Numbered from the stretch's first letter, positions 18,758 to 28,826 are shown. The stretch is 64,000 nt of DNA from an uncultured Clostridia bacterium (GCA_947625415.1 CANQOG010000001.1:33910-97909); one strand, 5' to 3'. Program-made: numbers and translations. The notes: generated by a model from the letters alone, not told the origin.

Positions 18758-19050
18758 TTATTTATCCTCCTTGTTCTAAAATAATATGTATAAATATTTT
18801 AATTATTCTTGAATATTTACTAAAAATACGATAAAATATTTATACTGTTTTAAGTGATTTGAAACCTTTTACTAAAATTACTGGTTTTAATGATATATAA
18901 AATTTAGCAAATTCCAATATCTTATCAATTAGATACAAGTTTGACAAATATTTTTGCTAATATCTAAAAAAGAAATTTAAGTTTAATTTAAAAATATTTT
19001 AGAAACAAAACGTTTCTAATAGCTCACAAAATAATTCAAAAGGAGAATAA

Positions 19051-20856
19051 ATGGAAAGAATAAGAACTAAAAAAAAGAGAAAATTTACAAGAAGAAAACT
19101 AATTGTAATTATCTCTTTTATTGCAATTTTCATTGGAGTTTTGTTTTTAATAAATAGATTAATTCCAATAAAAAATATTTCTAAAGACAATATAAATATA
19201 AAACTTTCAACAACTAAACCTACTGGGAAAAATGTAATTGCTACAATTACAACAAAAACAAAATATAATATATTTTATTTTATAGATTATTCAGCTGGTG
19301 AAGAACAATATTATGAAGACCAAGAGTTATCAGAAGATATTGAAGAACTATCTGAAAGTAACTTTCAAAATACTAATACAACTAATAGTTCAAATACCAA
19401 TAGTATTTCAAATTTAACAAATGATATATCAAATAACTCTGTAAACAATACTTCTTCTAACAAAACTGAAGAAAAAAAGTTAGATATAAAACAAATTAGC
19501 GATAAAGAATATAAAAAAGTAAATAATTCAAAATTTGAAATCGAAGACAATGGAATTGTTTATTTAAAATATGAAAGATTTGGAAAATTATCTTCTATTC
19601 CCTATGTTTTTGAGATTTCAAATATTGATAAAACAGGGCCAGAAATTATAGATGTTGAAACTTCTTCCACTTTAAACTCTATAACTGTTACAGCTAGCGC
19701 AATTGACCAAGCTCAAGAAGATTTACAATATTATTTTAAATTAGATAATGATGATACATACATTTCTACTGGTTCAACAAATAGTTACACTTTTAAAAAT
19801 TTAGTTGAAGATGAAAGTTATATAATTTATGTTAAAGTTACAGATAAATTTGGAAATGCTTCAGAAGCTGTAGCTGAAGCTACTGCATCATTACAAACAG
19901 AAATTGAATCAGAAGAAAAAGTCATTCAAAAGATATATCATTTTAAAGTTAATCTAGGAGCAAATACAGTAACAGTTTATGAAAAAGATGAAGATGGAAA
20001 ATTTACAAAAGCAATAAAAGCCTTTGTTTGCTCTACAGGTAAATCAACTCCAAAATCTGGAACATATAAAATATCTAATAAATATCGTTGGCGTTCACTT
20101 TTTGGAAATGTTTATGGTCAATATGCAGTTCGTATTACTGGAAACATTTTATTCCATTCTGTTCCTTATGAAAAGATGTATCCAAATACTCTAGAATATG
20201 AAGAATATGATAAACTTGGAACATCAGCATCAATGGGATGTATAAGACTTTGTGTAAGAGATGCAAAATGGATTTATGATAATGCAAAAGCTGGAAGTAC
20301 AGTTGAATTTTATTCAAATGCTTCAAATCCTGGTCCTTTAGGCAAACCTAAGGCTCAAAAAATTTCTGGAAATAAAGCTAATAGAAATTGGGACCCAACA
20401 GATCCTGATAAGCATAACCCATGGCTTGGAGGAGATGGTAAAGTTTCTAAACCAAATTTAGATGATGGATACGTAGTTAATAATTCAATAACTAATAATA
20501 CAACAAACAATACCAAAAATACTGTTTCAAATTCTACTGAAATTCCTATTAATAACGAAGTTCAAAATAATGTTAATACTACTAATTCAGTAAATAATAA
20601 TACTACAAATAACCAGTCTAATTCTAATCATTCAAGCCAAAATGAAACATCAAGTACAAACACTGTAACACCGCCAACAAATACAACTGTTGAACCACCA
20701 AATGAAGATGAACCTGATTTTCCTCCTACTCAAAACACTATTACTCCTCCAAATAACAATAATAGTAATACCACTACTACTCCAAATTCTAATTTACCTA
20801 CAAATAACGTTGAACAACCTTCTTCATCAACTGAAAATTCCGTCATAGAAAATTAA
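19051..20856 (+). CDS. Membrane-anchored L,D-transpeptidase (YkuD domain)
   Basis: Cross-links peptidoglycan through L,D bonds. One TM helix (about 13-33), a short extracellular region, an Fn3-like segment (about 190-290), then a YkuD domain (about 300-425) with ILFHSVPY and the catalytic-Cys motif SMGCIRLC. The final 130 residues are Asn/Thr/Pro-rich low-complexity sequence, probably spanning or decorating the wall. 601 residues. No CGG codon is present. Confidence 0.88.
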   Translation: MERIRTKKKRKFTRRKLIVIISFIAIFIGVLFLINRLIPIKNISKDNINIKLSTTKPTGKNVIATITTKTKYNIFYFIDYSAGEEQYYEDQELSEDIEELSESNFQNTNTTNSSNTNSISNLTNDISNNSVNNTSSNKTEEKKLDIKQISDKEYKKVNNSKFEIEDNGIVYLKYERFGKLSSIPYVFEISNIDKTGPEIIDVETSSTLNSITVTASAIDQAQEDLQYYFKLDNDDTYISTGSTNSYTFKNLVEDESYIIYVKVTDKFGNASEAVAEATASLQTEIESEEKVIQKIYHFKVNLGANTVTVYEKDEDGKFTKAIKAFVCSTGKSTPKSGTYKISNKYRWRSLFGNVYGQYAVRITGNILFHSVPYEKMYPNTLEYEEYDKLGTSASMGCIRLCVRDAKWIYDNAKAGSTVEFYSNASNPGPLGKPKAQKISGNKANRNWDPTDPDKHNPWLGGDGKVSKPNLDDGYVVNNSITNNTTNNTKNTVSNSTEIPINNEVQNNVNTTNSVNNNTTNNQSNSNHSSQNETSSTNTVTPPTNTTVEPPNEDEPDFPPTQNTITPPNNNNSNTTTTPNSNLPTNNVEQPSSSTENSVIEN

Positions 20857-20875
20857 TTTCAAATTACATTAAAAT

Positions 20876-20905
20876 AAAACGGCTATCATTATTGATAGTC
20901 GTTTT
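20876..20905. terminator. Bidirectional terminator between transpeptidase and LamG cassette
   Basis: AAAACGGCTATCA/TGATAGTCGTTTT near-perfect hairpin between converging genes. Confidence 0.75.
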
Positions 20906-20941
20906 CATAAAAATATATTAATCTAATCATACATCTATATT

Positions 20942-22504
20942 TTATTTATCATTTACTAAATAATTATGATAAGCTACATCTGTCTCGTATGTTTTAATAG
21001 CTTCTTCTTCAGAAAGACCCCTATTATAAAAATGAACAGCATAAAAATCACCGCTCTGAAACTTTTAGCAACGTATCAGAAGCTACCTGAATAGCATATC
21101 CGAACCAGATTTCTTTGTTAGATATAGAATTCAACCCGAGCTTTTACAAGCTCCCAATATGAATTACTCATGTGTGCTGAAGCAGTTTCAATACCATCTA
21201 TAAAAAAACGTTGTTCACCACTCTTTCCATCCCATGTGAAAACACAATGTTGCTCATCTAATATGTTTTCACCACCATCCAAATACATTACATGATTCTT
21301 GTTTTTAGCAAAACCCCAACCTTCATTATTCAGTTTTTCTGCATAATCGTAAAGACTATCCCCGCATTCGAAATAAGCACGTATAATAGTTCGGTCCCAA
21401 TCCAATGTCCGCAATTTCATCCCTAGAAAATGACATAACTCTATTTGCAGGATTTTTTTTCGAGCCATCCCATACCGTAAATGAACACCCCATAAATTCT
21501 CCTATTTTTTCTTCAGTAGTTGAATTATATATAGTTCCATTTCCACCAAGATTTCCATACATAACAATTGTAATACCAGTTTTTAATAATAATTCATCAT
21601 TTAAATCTTTCACAAGTAAATCATCAACTCCATCAAAATAGGCTGATGTACCAGTAAACATGTCTGACAGATTTTCTATTCCTCTTAAAGTAATACCTTC
21701 TCCAATTACTTTTTCAGCATCTTCAACTGTAATATTATCTTCCATAGCTAATGAAACTAATCCGTGGGTCCAAATTTAAAACTAGCCCATCTGTCGTATA
21801 TACCGTTGAGTTAACGTCTAAATAATTTGATGTATTTTCTTCTAAAATAATTATATCATTATCTTTAAACACTACGGGAAAATCAATAACAAACATATCC
21901 TTAATATTAGTTCCCTTTTTTAAATAAGTCCATCCTGTTCCATATACTTCTTTATTATTTTCATTTTTCTGTGCTGTAACAATTGCCCAATTTTTTGAAT
22001 TAGCTAAATTTCTATCTAATAATTTTTGTCCGACCATTTATAATCTGACCATCATCTTCTTTATATTCTATCCTTTCTGAAGATATATTTGGTAGTACTT
22101 TCTTAATTCCTTCTTTTTTATTTTTCTCTATAAACTCACTAACATTTTCTCCATCATCAACACACATTAATCCTAAATTTTTTGCAGCTCTACAATCTAA
22201 TTCATCATTTCCTAAAAAACATAGTTCTCCTCCTACAATACAAAAAAGCCCAATATCTTTTTCATCTAAACTTGGAATATATTTTTTTACATTTTCATCA
22301 AAAGCATAGATTTCATCTCTATCATTTACTCTCTCATCTCCAACAGTATCTACTATACTTATTTCCATTTCCTCTTTATACCCGTGAAAACTTTGTAGCA
22401 ATATCAGCAAAAATTGCATTTGTTATTATCCCATTCTCTCCAATTATCGCATTTAGTGAGACTCCAGCAAGTATAAGTAGGACAATGACCGTGACTATAT
22501 TATT
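20942..22504 (-). CDS. Start-less LamG-type surface-protein cassette 1 (six CGG +1 sites)
   Basis: Encodes a prepilin-like hydrophobic helix (TVIVLLILAGVSLNA, then IIGENG), a middle region and a C-terminal LamG/concanavalin-like domain ending HFYNRGLSEEEA. Conventional reading needs six separate pieces. CGG codons at 22384, 22032, 21764, 21364, 21138 and 21053 (first base, minus strand) each give +1 with glycine (FS-GYKE, NG-GQKL, DP-GLVS, RM-GDSL, KA-GLNS, SE-GDFY); the last CGG is followed at once by TGA. The result is 518 residues with a proper stop at 20942. There is no ATG, GTG or TTG before the helix and no promoter, and a terminator lies upstream, so it looks like a silent cassette. 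Confidence 0.8.
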
Positions 22505-22510
22505 TTATGA
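22422..22510 (-). repeat. Cassette-junction repeat, copy 1
   Basis: A 71-bp block (22422-22492), identical in three places, encodes the hydrophobic helix. It is followed by 7 variable bases (22493-22499) and the arm TCATAAAATAA (minus strand, 22510-22500). Geometry suggests a site-specific recombination junction. Confidence 0.75.
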
Positions 22511-22523
22511 TGAAAATAAAACT

Positions 22524-22552
22524 AAAAAAGAAAGATATTTCAAAAATATCTC
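22524..22552 (-). terminator. Terminator after the HEPN remnant
   Basis: GATATTT/AAATATC stem followed by CTTTCTTTTTTAG on the minus strand. It isolates cassette 1 from upstream transcription. Confidence 0.7.
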
Positions 22553-22565
22553 TCTTATTATTTTA

Positions 22566-22676
22566 TTAATTTTCTTTATAAAAACCTGCATCAAATAATA
22601 ATTTGCAAACAGCAATCTTTTCTTTTCCAGAATTTAGTCTATTTATACATAAACCTATTGATATTTTATTATTCAC
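22566..22676 (-). pseudogene. Truncated HEPN-domain protein (toxin remnant)
   Basis: 36 codons starting at a GTG that overlaps the stop of the nucleotidyltransferase gene. The peptide (INRLNSGKEKIAVCKLLF, then DAGFYKEN) looks like the first two helices of a HEPN protein. It ends just where the RNase motif region (R-x4-6-H) would begin. The usual MNT/HEPN toxin-antitoxin order is kept, so this is probably a toxin cut short by the cassette insertion. Confidence 0.55.
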
Positions 22677-23014
22677 TTAAAACAACTCCTTCCTTTTGTA
22701 TCGTCGAATAAAAAGGAATTGCATCAATTTCATTATTAAAATTTGATATATTATTGATAATAGGAATTAAAATTACATTATAATCTAACTCTATATCATA
22801 AGTCATAATTGATATTCTTTTTAATACAGAATAGAACTCTGATTGTTTGTAATCTGTTAAAACTAATATATCTATATCTGATGAACTATCATAATCTCCG
22901 TCTAGCATAAGAACCATACAGAATAATTTTCTTTAATCTTTTTCCTAAAAGCTTTTTACATTCTAATACAAACTTATTAATTGAGCTCTGTATATTATTA
23001 GGTAAATCTTCCAT
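22669..23014 (-). CDS. MNT-type minimal nucleotidyltransferase (one CGG +1 site)
   Basis: Antitoxin-type nucleotidyltransferase that in characterised pairs inactivates its HEPN partner by AMPylation. The active-site motif is rebuilt only by the shift: ILYGSYAR, then CGG at 22900-22898, skip C, GDYDSSSDIDILV, giving the GSYARG-x-DxD signature. 114 residues from the ATG at 23014, which has AGGGAG upstream; an in-frame ATG at 23086 is less likely. The partner gene follows with a stop/start overlap but is truncated. Confidence 0.8.
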
Positions 23015-23151
23015 CTCGTAACTCCCTTCAGCAATATTATAATCTAAACTAATAAAAATATCAAGTTTTACTTCTACTACATCCATAATTACATTTTATA
23101 AACTATCTTAAAATAGAAAAATAATTCGTATAAGTTCCTTTTAACTGTAAA

Positions 23152-25083
23152 TTAATAATTTTTTATTTGTTCAAAACTTCCATTTGAAGTTTCTAAATAT
23201 CCGAGCTCCAGAACCAATTCCTTGATTTGGGAGTTCTTTTGCTAAAGGATTTGTATACTCTGTTACAGCTATCTCCGTTTCTGGTGTTGCTAAACAATTT
23301 TGTAATTCATAATATGATTTTGCTATTTTATAATCATTTTCTATTTGAACTTTGCTCAAGTCTGTCGCTCCTTGATTACTTCTATATGTAGCTCTTATTG
23401 TTCCACTTTGAGCAAATATTTTAGCTGGTATAAATTGTATTGTTTCTCCATTTGCATTTTGTCTTTTATAAACTTTTAAAACTGTAGCTGTTTGATTTCC
23501 ATATTTATCATATTCGTAATATTTTGTTTCATAATCATTATTTGTTATCATATCTCCATTAAAGGCAAATATATTTTCAGCATTAGAATAATAAATTTTA
23601 CCTCCAGCTCCGGAACGACCTCCGAGAGCCACTTCTTGAGTACCAATACATATCCACGTCCACAGTAGGATCCGGCACGATTCCACCGCTAAAACCGAAT
23701 CCCACCTTGACCTCCTATAGCTCCACAACCAAACCTTTGATTACTATATCCTATTCCTTTTGTATAATAACCTCCACCTCCTGCAGCCCCAAAACCGATA
23801 AGTTGTTATAGGAGTTTGACTTATTTCATCATCACTAAAAGTTCGCTCTCCACCACCTAGTCCATTATAACCAGTTTTCCAATTAATCTCTCCTCCCGAA
23901 CCTGAGAATCCTCCAGCTCCATGACAATGGTCAGCTCCGACCACCGGCCAGCTCCTCCACCGACCTATTCCTGCTGCTGGATATCCACCGACCCCCTCCA
24001 CCTGCTGAATCAGAAGACGATCCTCCCGACGCACCAGATCCACCAAAGGCATAAACCTCGATATCACCATTAACAGCTACAATTCCACAATCTTCCCCAT
24101 CCCCAGCATCCCAACCTAAATTAGTATTGGTTTCTGGACAGTCATCATTATTTCCATCACTGTTAATTCCTAAATATGGAGCTTGCGTACTGTTAGCATT
24201 TCCGCCTTTTCCACCGATTACCGTCCTATCCCAGCTCCAGCTCCGACCACCTCCGCCGACCTCCAAACACTGCTGAACCATCAGCTCCATCGCCAGCATC
24301 ACCGCCATAAGCTATTAGTGTTCCTGAACCATATAGATTTAATATTGCATCTTTTCCATCTATTGATGGTACTCTTATTCCTGCATATCCTCCTGGTCCT
24401 CCTTTGGCTCCTTTATCACTTCCTATTTCTCCTTCTTCTCCATATCCACTATCTACTGTTAATGTTACTCCTTCTTCTATGTATAAATTTAATGTTGCTT
24501 TTGGTTCTATATTTATTGCGCTTCTTTTTAGTCCTTGATTTGTTAAATTCATATCATAATCTATATATATTGTTACTTCTCCTGATTGTATATCAAAACA
24601 AAATTCTCCTTCTTTTATTTCATCTCCAAATACTAATGTTTCTTTTTTGCCTTCTCCTGGGTTAAACTCCATTTTACCATTTCCATCAAAGTTTTCACTT
24701 GTTAATATTTCTATTTTCTCTCCCATTTGTTCTTCTGTTAATTTCTCTACTTTATAGTTTCCATTTTCATCTTCCTCTACCACATAATAATATCCTTCTT
24801 TTTCTACTACATTTTTTCTTTTTCCACTTCCGTCTACATCCATTTTAAATGAACTTTCTATTTCTTTTCCTTCTCTTGATTTTAAATAACTATCTATTGT
24901 TTCATTTTTATTTATATCTGATGCATAACCTGCTATCATTATTTCTAAATCTTCTCTTCTTTTTGTTTCTTCTGACAATTCTTTTGAATCCAATGCTTTG
25001 GTTATTATCCCATTCTCTCCAATTATCGCATTTAGTGAGACTCCAGCAAGTATAAGTAGGACAATGACCGTTATTTTCTTATT
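23152..25083 (-). CDS. Start-less glycine-rich surface-protein cassette 2 (twelve CGG +1 sites)
   Basis: Same 5' helix as cassette 1, then a charged region, a beta-rich region (about 150-230) and a glycine-rich domain. CGG codons (first base) at 24258, 24245, 24223, 24216, 23990, 23962, 23946, 23939, 23797, 23697, 23624 and 23203 each shift +1. Reading with all twelve gives runs such as GGAGAGIGGNGGKGGNANS and GGGGYPAAGIGGGGAGGGG, then a regular C-terminus (SGTIRATYRSNQGATDLSK) and stop at 23152: 639 residues. The shifts cycle through the three frames four times and still end in frame. No start codon or promoter is visible; the upstream gene has its own terminator. Confidence 0.8.
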
Positions 25084-25089
25084 TTATGA
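25001..25089 (-). repeat. Cassette-junction repeat, copy 2
   Basis: Same 71-bp block (25001-25071), 7 variable bases (25072-25078) and arm TCATAAAATAA (25089-25079). Confidence 0.75.
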
Positions 25090-25146
25090 CGAAAAAAATT
25101 ATTTTTTATTCTTTTCTATTATATCCATAAAAAAAATATATTCAGT

Positions 25147-25192
25147 AAAAATAAACCTCAAATCACCATAACTATTATAGTGATTTGAGGTT
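25147..25192 (-). terminator. Terminator after the anchored protein gene
   Basis: Long hairpin AACCTCAAATCAC/GTGATTTGAGGTT followed by TTTATTTTT on the minus strand. Confidence 0.8.
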
Positions 25193-25207
25193 CGAGTAAA
25201 TTTTAAC

Positions 25208-25801
25208 TTAAACTTCTTTTGGTAATTCTAAATCTTTGTCTGTAACTACATCTGTTTTAAATTCATATTTAAATGAACTATTATCATTTAAAACTGTAAG
25301 TGATGGAACTTTAGTTTCTGAGTTAAAGTAATCTGTTTCTTCATTTCCATATTTTACTTCTATACATTTTTGACCATCTTTAGTTACTATTCTTACTGTA
25401 TTAAATGGATTTATTGCAACTTTAAATATATTCATTTCTTTTACATCCATAACATCAGATTTCAATTTCAAACGCAATTTTAAATTACTTAAGTCATATT
25501 TAGTTGTATCTTCTTCTGTAATTGTTTCATTTGAATATTTATAAACTTTTTCTCCATCTGACCATAACCAAAAATTTTTTCCTTCTGGGTCATCTGGAAA
25601 AGTCCATTTTGAAATTCCATCTTTATAATACCAAATAGCCTGTTCATTATCATATAAGAAATTATTACTTTCATTTAAATCAGCTAATGTAGTTTGAATT
25701 TCTTTTAATAATAAATATTTGTATAAAGCTACACAAAGATATAATACTATTAAAATTAATATTATTGCTAATATTATTTTTGATATTTTTTTCATATTCA
25801 T
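25208..25801 (-). CDS. Membrane-anchored extracellular protein of unknown function
   Basis: 197 residues with an N-terminal signal anchor (about 7-27) and a soluble domain rich in Lys, Asp and aromatic residues, including SKWTFPDDPEGKNFWLW. No lipobox or catalytic motif is seen. GGAGGT precedes the start. It lies directly upstream of the glycine-rich cassette but is separated from it by a terminator. Confidence 0.55.
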   Translation of the reverse strand: MNMKKISKIILAIILILIVLYLCVALYKYLLLKEIQTTLADLNESNNFLYDNEQAIWYYKDGISKWTFPDDPEGKNFWLWSDGEKVYKYSNETITEEDTTKYDLSNLKLRLKLKSDVMDVKEMNIFKVAINPFNTVRIVTKDGQKCIEVKYGNEETDYFNSETKVPSLTVLNDNSSFKYEFKTDVVTDKDLELPKEV

Positions 25802-26047
25802 AGTCGATACCTCCTTTTCATTAGTACCTCATATAATTATTATATATTACTACAATGTTAATGTCAAATTTTGTAAATCTCTTATTAGCTATTTTTCCAA
25901 TATTTTATTAAAGAATTTCATATTCCAAAATCTTACTACTATTTATATCATAATTATTTTTTAATTTTCAACTATGAATAATTGAAAGGGGTATTCGCTA
26001 TGAATGAAAAAATAATTTTCCTTCTACACCCATTTTAAATAAACCTT

Positions 26048-26800
26048 CTATTTTCCTTTAGATTTCTGCTGATTATATGCAATTCGTAAAACAAGACTAG
26101 ATGGTGCAAATTTTGCACCAAGTGTAGCAAGTTTAATTATAAATCCAGGAACTATTATTTGCTTTCCTTGTAACATTTTATCAATTCCATACTTTGCTAC
26201 ATATTCACTAGATAATCCTTTTAAAGCAAATTTAACATTTGCAACATTATTAAAATTAGTATTAACTGGGCCTGGGCAAAGAGCAGAAATCTTTACATTT
26301 GAACCACTTACTCTAAGCTCTTCAGCTATTGCTCTTGTTAGTGAAACTACATAAGCTTTTGTTGCATAATAAGTTGCCATCAATGGTCCACCTGGTAATA
26401 ATCCAGCGCTTGAAGCTACATTTAATATATAACCATTATTTCTTTCCTTCATTTTTTCCAAATATAGTTTTGTCAAAGTATGTAATCCAATAATATTTGT
26501 ATCTATCATATTTAGTTCTTTTTCAAGTTCAATTTTATCAAACTCTCCAAACTTTCCAAAACCAGCATTATTAACTAAAATATCTATATCTGGATATTTT
26601 TCAAATAATGCCTTACAATTTTCAGGGCTACTTATATCCATTTTTTCTATAATAACTTCTACATTATTTAACTCAGTTTTAAGTTCTTCTAATAAATTTT
26701 CTCTTCTTGCAACTATTATTAAATCATATCCTAATTTTCCTAAATATTTTGCCATATCTCTTCCAATTCCAGAAGATGCGCCTGTAACTAAAGCTTTCAT
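26048..26800 (-). CDS. Short-chain dehydrogenase/reductase
   Basis: NAD(P)-dependent oxidoreductase of the DltE/YqjQ-like subgroup, 250 residues. The cofactor loop TGASSGIGRDMAKYLGK is at the N-terminus, NNAGFGKFG near residue 78, and the catalytic YYATKAYV (Tyr-x3-Lys) near 150. The substrate cannot be predicted. Preceded by a terminator-like hairpin that separates it from mscS. Confidence 0.9.
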   Translation of the reverse strand: MKALVTGASSGIGRDMAKYLGKLGYDLIIVARRENLLEELKTELNNVEVIIEKMDISSPENCKALFEKYPDIDILVNNAGFGKFGEFDKIELEKELNMIDTNIIGLHTLTKLYLEKMKERNNGYILNVASSAGLLPGGPLMATYYATKAYVVSLTRAIAEELRVSGSNVKISALCPGPVNTNFNNVANVKFALKGLSSEYVAKYGIDKMLQGKQIIVPGFIIKLATLGAKFAPSSLVLRIAYNQQKSKGK

Positions 26801-26821
26801 AAATAACCTCCAAATAAATTT

Positions 26822-26850
26822 TTAGCCCAAAGCTTTTAACTTTAGGCTAA
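26822..26850 (-). terminator. Hairpin between mscS and the SDR gene
   Basis: TTAGCCTAAAG/CTTTGGGCTAA stem followed by a modest T-rich tract on the minus strand. Confidence 0.5.
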
Positions 26851-26854
26851 TATT

Positions 26855-27931
26855 TTATATATTCTTGTTTTCAACATTATTAATATTGACAGTTTGCGTA
26901 GGATATGCAAGTCCTACATTTTCTTTTGCTAAAACATTTAAAAATTCGCAATTCAAATCTTCTTCTAATTTCAAATATTTACTATAATTTGTTTCGGTAA
27001 CATATAAAAATATCTTTATATTATAACTGTAATCTGTAATTCCATTAAACCCAACATAAACATTATCTCTTTGAACATAATCTTTGCTACATATTACAAC
27101 TTTAAGCTCTTTTATAATATTCTTAATTTTTTCAGGATTAACATCATTCATATTTAGATGCAAGTTAACGTCATATCTTCTAGATTTTAGTCTATTCCAA
27201 TTTATAACATATTCAGATGTAATTGTAGAATTTGGAATTGTTATAATAGAATTATCAGCGCATCTAATTCTAGTACTTCTAAAAGAAATATCAATTACAG
27301 TTCCAGCATAATTTCCTACTTCAATCCAATCTCCAATCACAAAAGGCTTTTCACTTAAAATTGTAATACCACTAAATAAACTCTTAACTGTATCTTGAGC
27401 TGCAAGTGAAATAACAACTGTTCCAATTCCAAGACCAGCAACAAGTCCATTTATTTGAGTAAATCCTAGAACAAACACTAAAATGATATATATTGAAATT
27501 ATCCAAGTAATTAATCTTGCTATTTTACAAATAAAATTTGAAACTGTTTCATTTTTGTTTCTTCCACTTCTAAAAAGCTTTGAGTCTGTTACAAGTATCG
27601 TCGAATTTATAATTTTTGTAATAAATATTATTAAAACACTTTTAAAAACAGAAGTCATTATAATTGACATCCTAATTGATATAGGTAAAATTTTAACTGC
27701 TAAATAACATCCCATAAATATATACATCTTTTTTATAGGTTTATACATTTCATTTTCTTCTAATGGCTCTTTCTTTTTTAAAAATATATTAAATATTTTT
27801 AAAATAAGTTTTGCCACAAAATTTCTTGTGAAATATACTATTAATACTATAACAACTGCAATTTGGATATCAAATACTTGTATAAGATTTTTCAATTCAT
27901 CTCTTGATAAATTTGAAATCAATTCATCCAT
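26855..27931 (-). CDS. MscS-family mechanosensitive channel
   Basis: Opens under membrane tension to release osmolytes. 358 residues: hydrophobic helices at about 20-40, 70-90, 95-112, 130-150 and the pore helix GLVAGLGIGTVVISLAAQD near 170, then the beta-domain with PFVIGDWIEVG and the C-terminal alpha/beta domain. Order and length fit YkuT/MscS proteins. Confidence 0.92.
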   Translation of the reverse strand: MDELISNLSRDELKNLIQVFDIQIAVVIVLIVYFTRNFVAKLILKIFNIFLKKKEPLEENEMYKPIKKMYIFMGCYLAVKILPISIRMSIIMTSVFKSVLIIFITKIINSTILVTDSKLFRSGRNKNETVSNFICKIARLITWIISIYIILVFVLGFTQINGLVAGLGIGTVVISLAAQDTVKSLFSGITILSEKPFVIGDWIEVGNYAGTVIDISFRSTRIRCADNSIITIPNSTITSEYVINWNRLKSRRYDVNLHLNMNDVNPEKIKNIIKELKVVICSKDYVQRDNVYVGFNGITDYSYNIKIFLYVTETNYSKYLKLEEDLNCEFLNVLAKENVGLAYPTQTVNINNVENKNI

Positions 27932-27957
27932 CCTTTGTTATGTTCCTCTCTTGTAAT

Positions 27958-28488
27958 TTACTTCATATATTTTTGATTATAAATTAAAATTGCTATTATT
28001 TGACTTGCGCTTTCTAATTCTCCACTTACTGCTTTTCTAACACATTCTTCAATTGGAATTTTTACAACATCTAATATTTCTTCAGTATCATCTAAATGAA
28101 CTTTTCCTTTTTCAAAATCTCTAGCAAGATAAATATGAATTTTCTCACTTGTATAGCCTGTTGAGGAAAACATTGTTACTAAATGTTCAATATTTTTTGC
28201 AATTAACCCTGTTTCCTCTTCTAATTCTCTTCTAGCAGTATTTATAGGTTCTTCTCCTAAATCAACCATTCCTGCTGGAAGTTCAACACAAATTTTTCCA
28301 ACGGCTTCTCTATATTGTTTTTCAAAAATTACTTCATTATTTTCAGTTATTGGCAAAACAACTACTGCATCACCAGGATTTACTATATCTCTTAAAAACT
28401 GTTTTCCATCTTCTCTTTCATATATTTTACGAACTACATTAAACCTAGGCCCATTAAACATTTCTTCTTCATTTATTAATTTTGCCAT
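27958..28488 (-). CDS. nudF: NUDIX ADP-ribose pyrophosphatase
   Basis: Hydrolyses ADP-ribose to AMP and ribose-5-phosphate. The NUDIX box is complete (GMVDLGEEPINTARRELEEE, followed by TGL), preceded by the QYREAVGKICVELPAG stretch typical of ADP-ribose hydrolases. 176 residues. It could act with the macrodomain enzyme at 7.8 kb in ADP-ribose turnover, an inference. Confidence 0.9.
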   Translation of the reverse strand: MAKLINEEEMFNGPRFNVVRKIYEREDGKQFLRDIVNPGDAVVVLPITENNEVIFEKQYREAVGKICVELPAGMVDLGEEPINTARRELEEETGLIAKNIEHLVTMFSSTGYTSEKIHIYLARDFEKGKVHLDDTEEILDVVKIPIEECVRKAVSGELESASQIIAILIYNQKYMK

Positions 28489-28561
28489 CTTTACCTCTTA
28501 TCATGTTTAAAATTTTACATATAAATTATATATTATAAATTTTAAAATGTACAGAGTAAAT

Positions 28562-28708
28562 TTAAATAACTTTTAACTTTTCTCTATAAAATTTTGCAAT
28601 TAATTCATCTAACTCTACACTAATTTTATAGATTACAGAATAATCTTGACCTTTTTCAATACTTTTGTTAAGCTTATCTCTTAACTTACAAATTTCATCA
28701 TTTAACAT
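28562..28708 (-). CDS. Spo0E-like Spo0A phosphatase peptide
   Basis: A 48-residue protein. The sequence ISVELDELIAKFYREK matches the Spo0E family core (S-x-x-L-D-x-L-I-x-x-Y/F), and two short helices flank it as in the known fold. Members dephosphorylate Spo0A and delay sporulation. A GGAGAGG ribosome site precedes the ATG. A promoter (TTGACT-17-TAATTT, 28780-28752) and an exact 0A box (28826-28820) lie upstream, suggesting feedback control by its target. Confidence 0.75.
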   Translation of the reverse strand: MLNDEICKLRDKLNKSIEKGQDYSVIYKISVELDELIAKFYREKLKVI

Positions 28709-28751
28709 TCTCTTTTCCTCTCCTTTTTACATTTTTCTTTTGTATATTTTA

Positions 28752-28780
28752 AAATTACCACAAGCTTTTACTTAAGTCAA
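28752..28780 (-). promoter_or_regulatory. Promoter of the spo0E-like gene
   Basis: Minus-strand TTGACT (28780-28775), 17-bp spacer, TAATTT (28757-28752). Confidence 0.5.
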
Positions 28781-28819
28781 TAAAATATCGACTAAAATCT
28801 TATATTTCGTGTCCTAAAA

Positions 28820-28826
28820 TTCGACA
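28820..28826 (-). promoter_or_regulatory. 0A box upstream of the spo0E-like gene
   Basis: Minus-strand TGTCGAA, right after the lgt stop codon and 40 bp upstream of the putative -35 box. A looser AGTCGAT copy lies nearer the promoter. Confidence 0.4.

Noticed and set aside
23931..24308. Separate short proteins rich in Trp/Arg/Ser inside the glycine-rich region
   Set aside because: They are out-of-frame pieces between CGG sites; the shifted reading gives one continuous glycine-rich protein.
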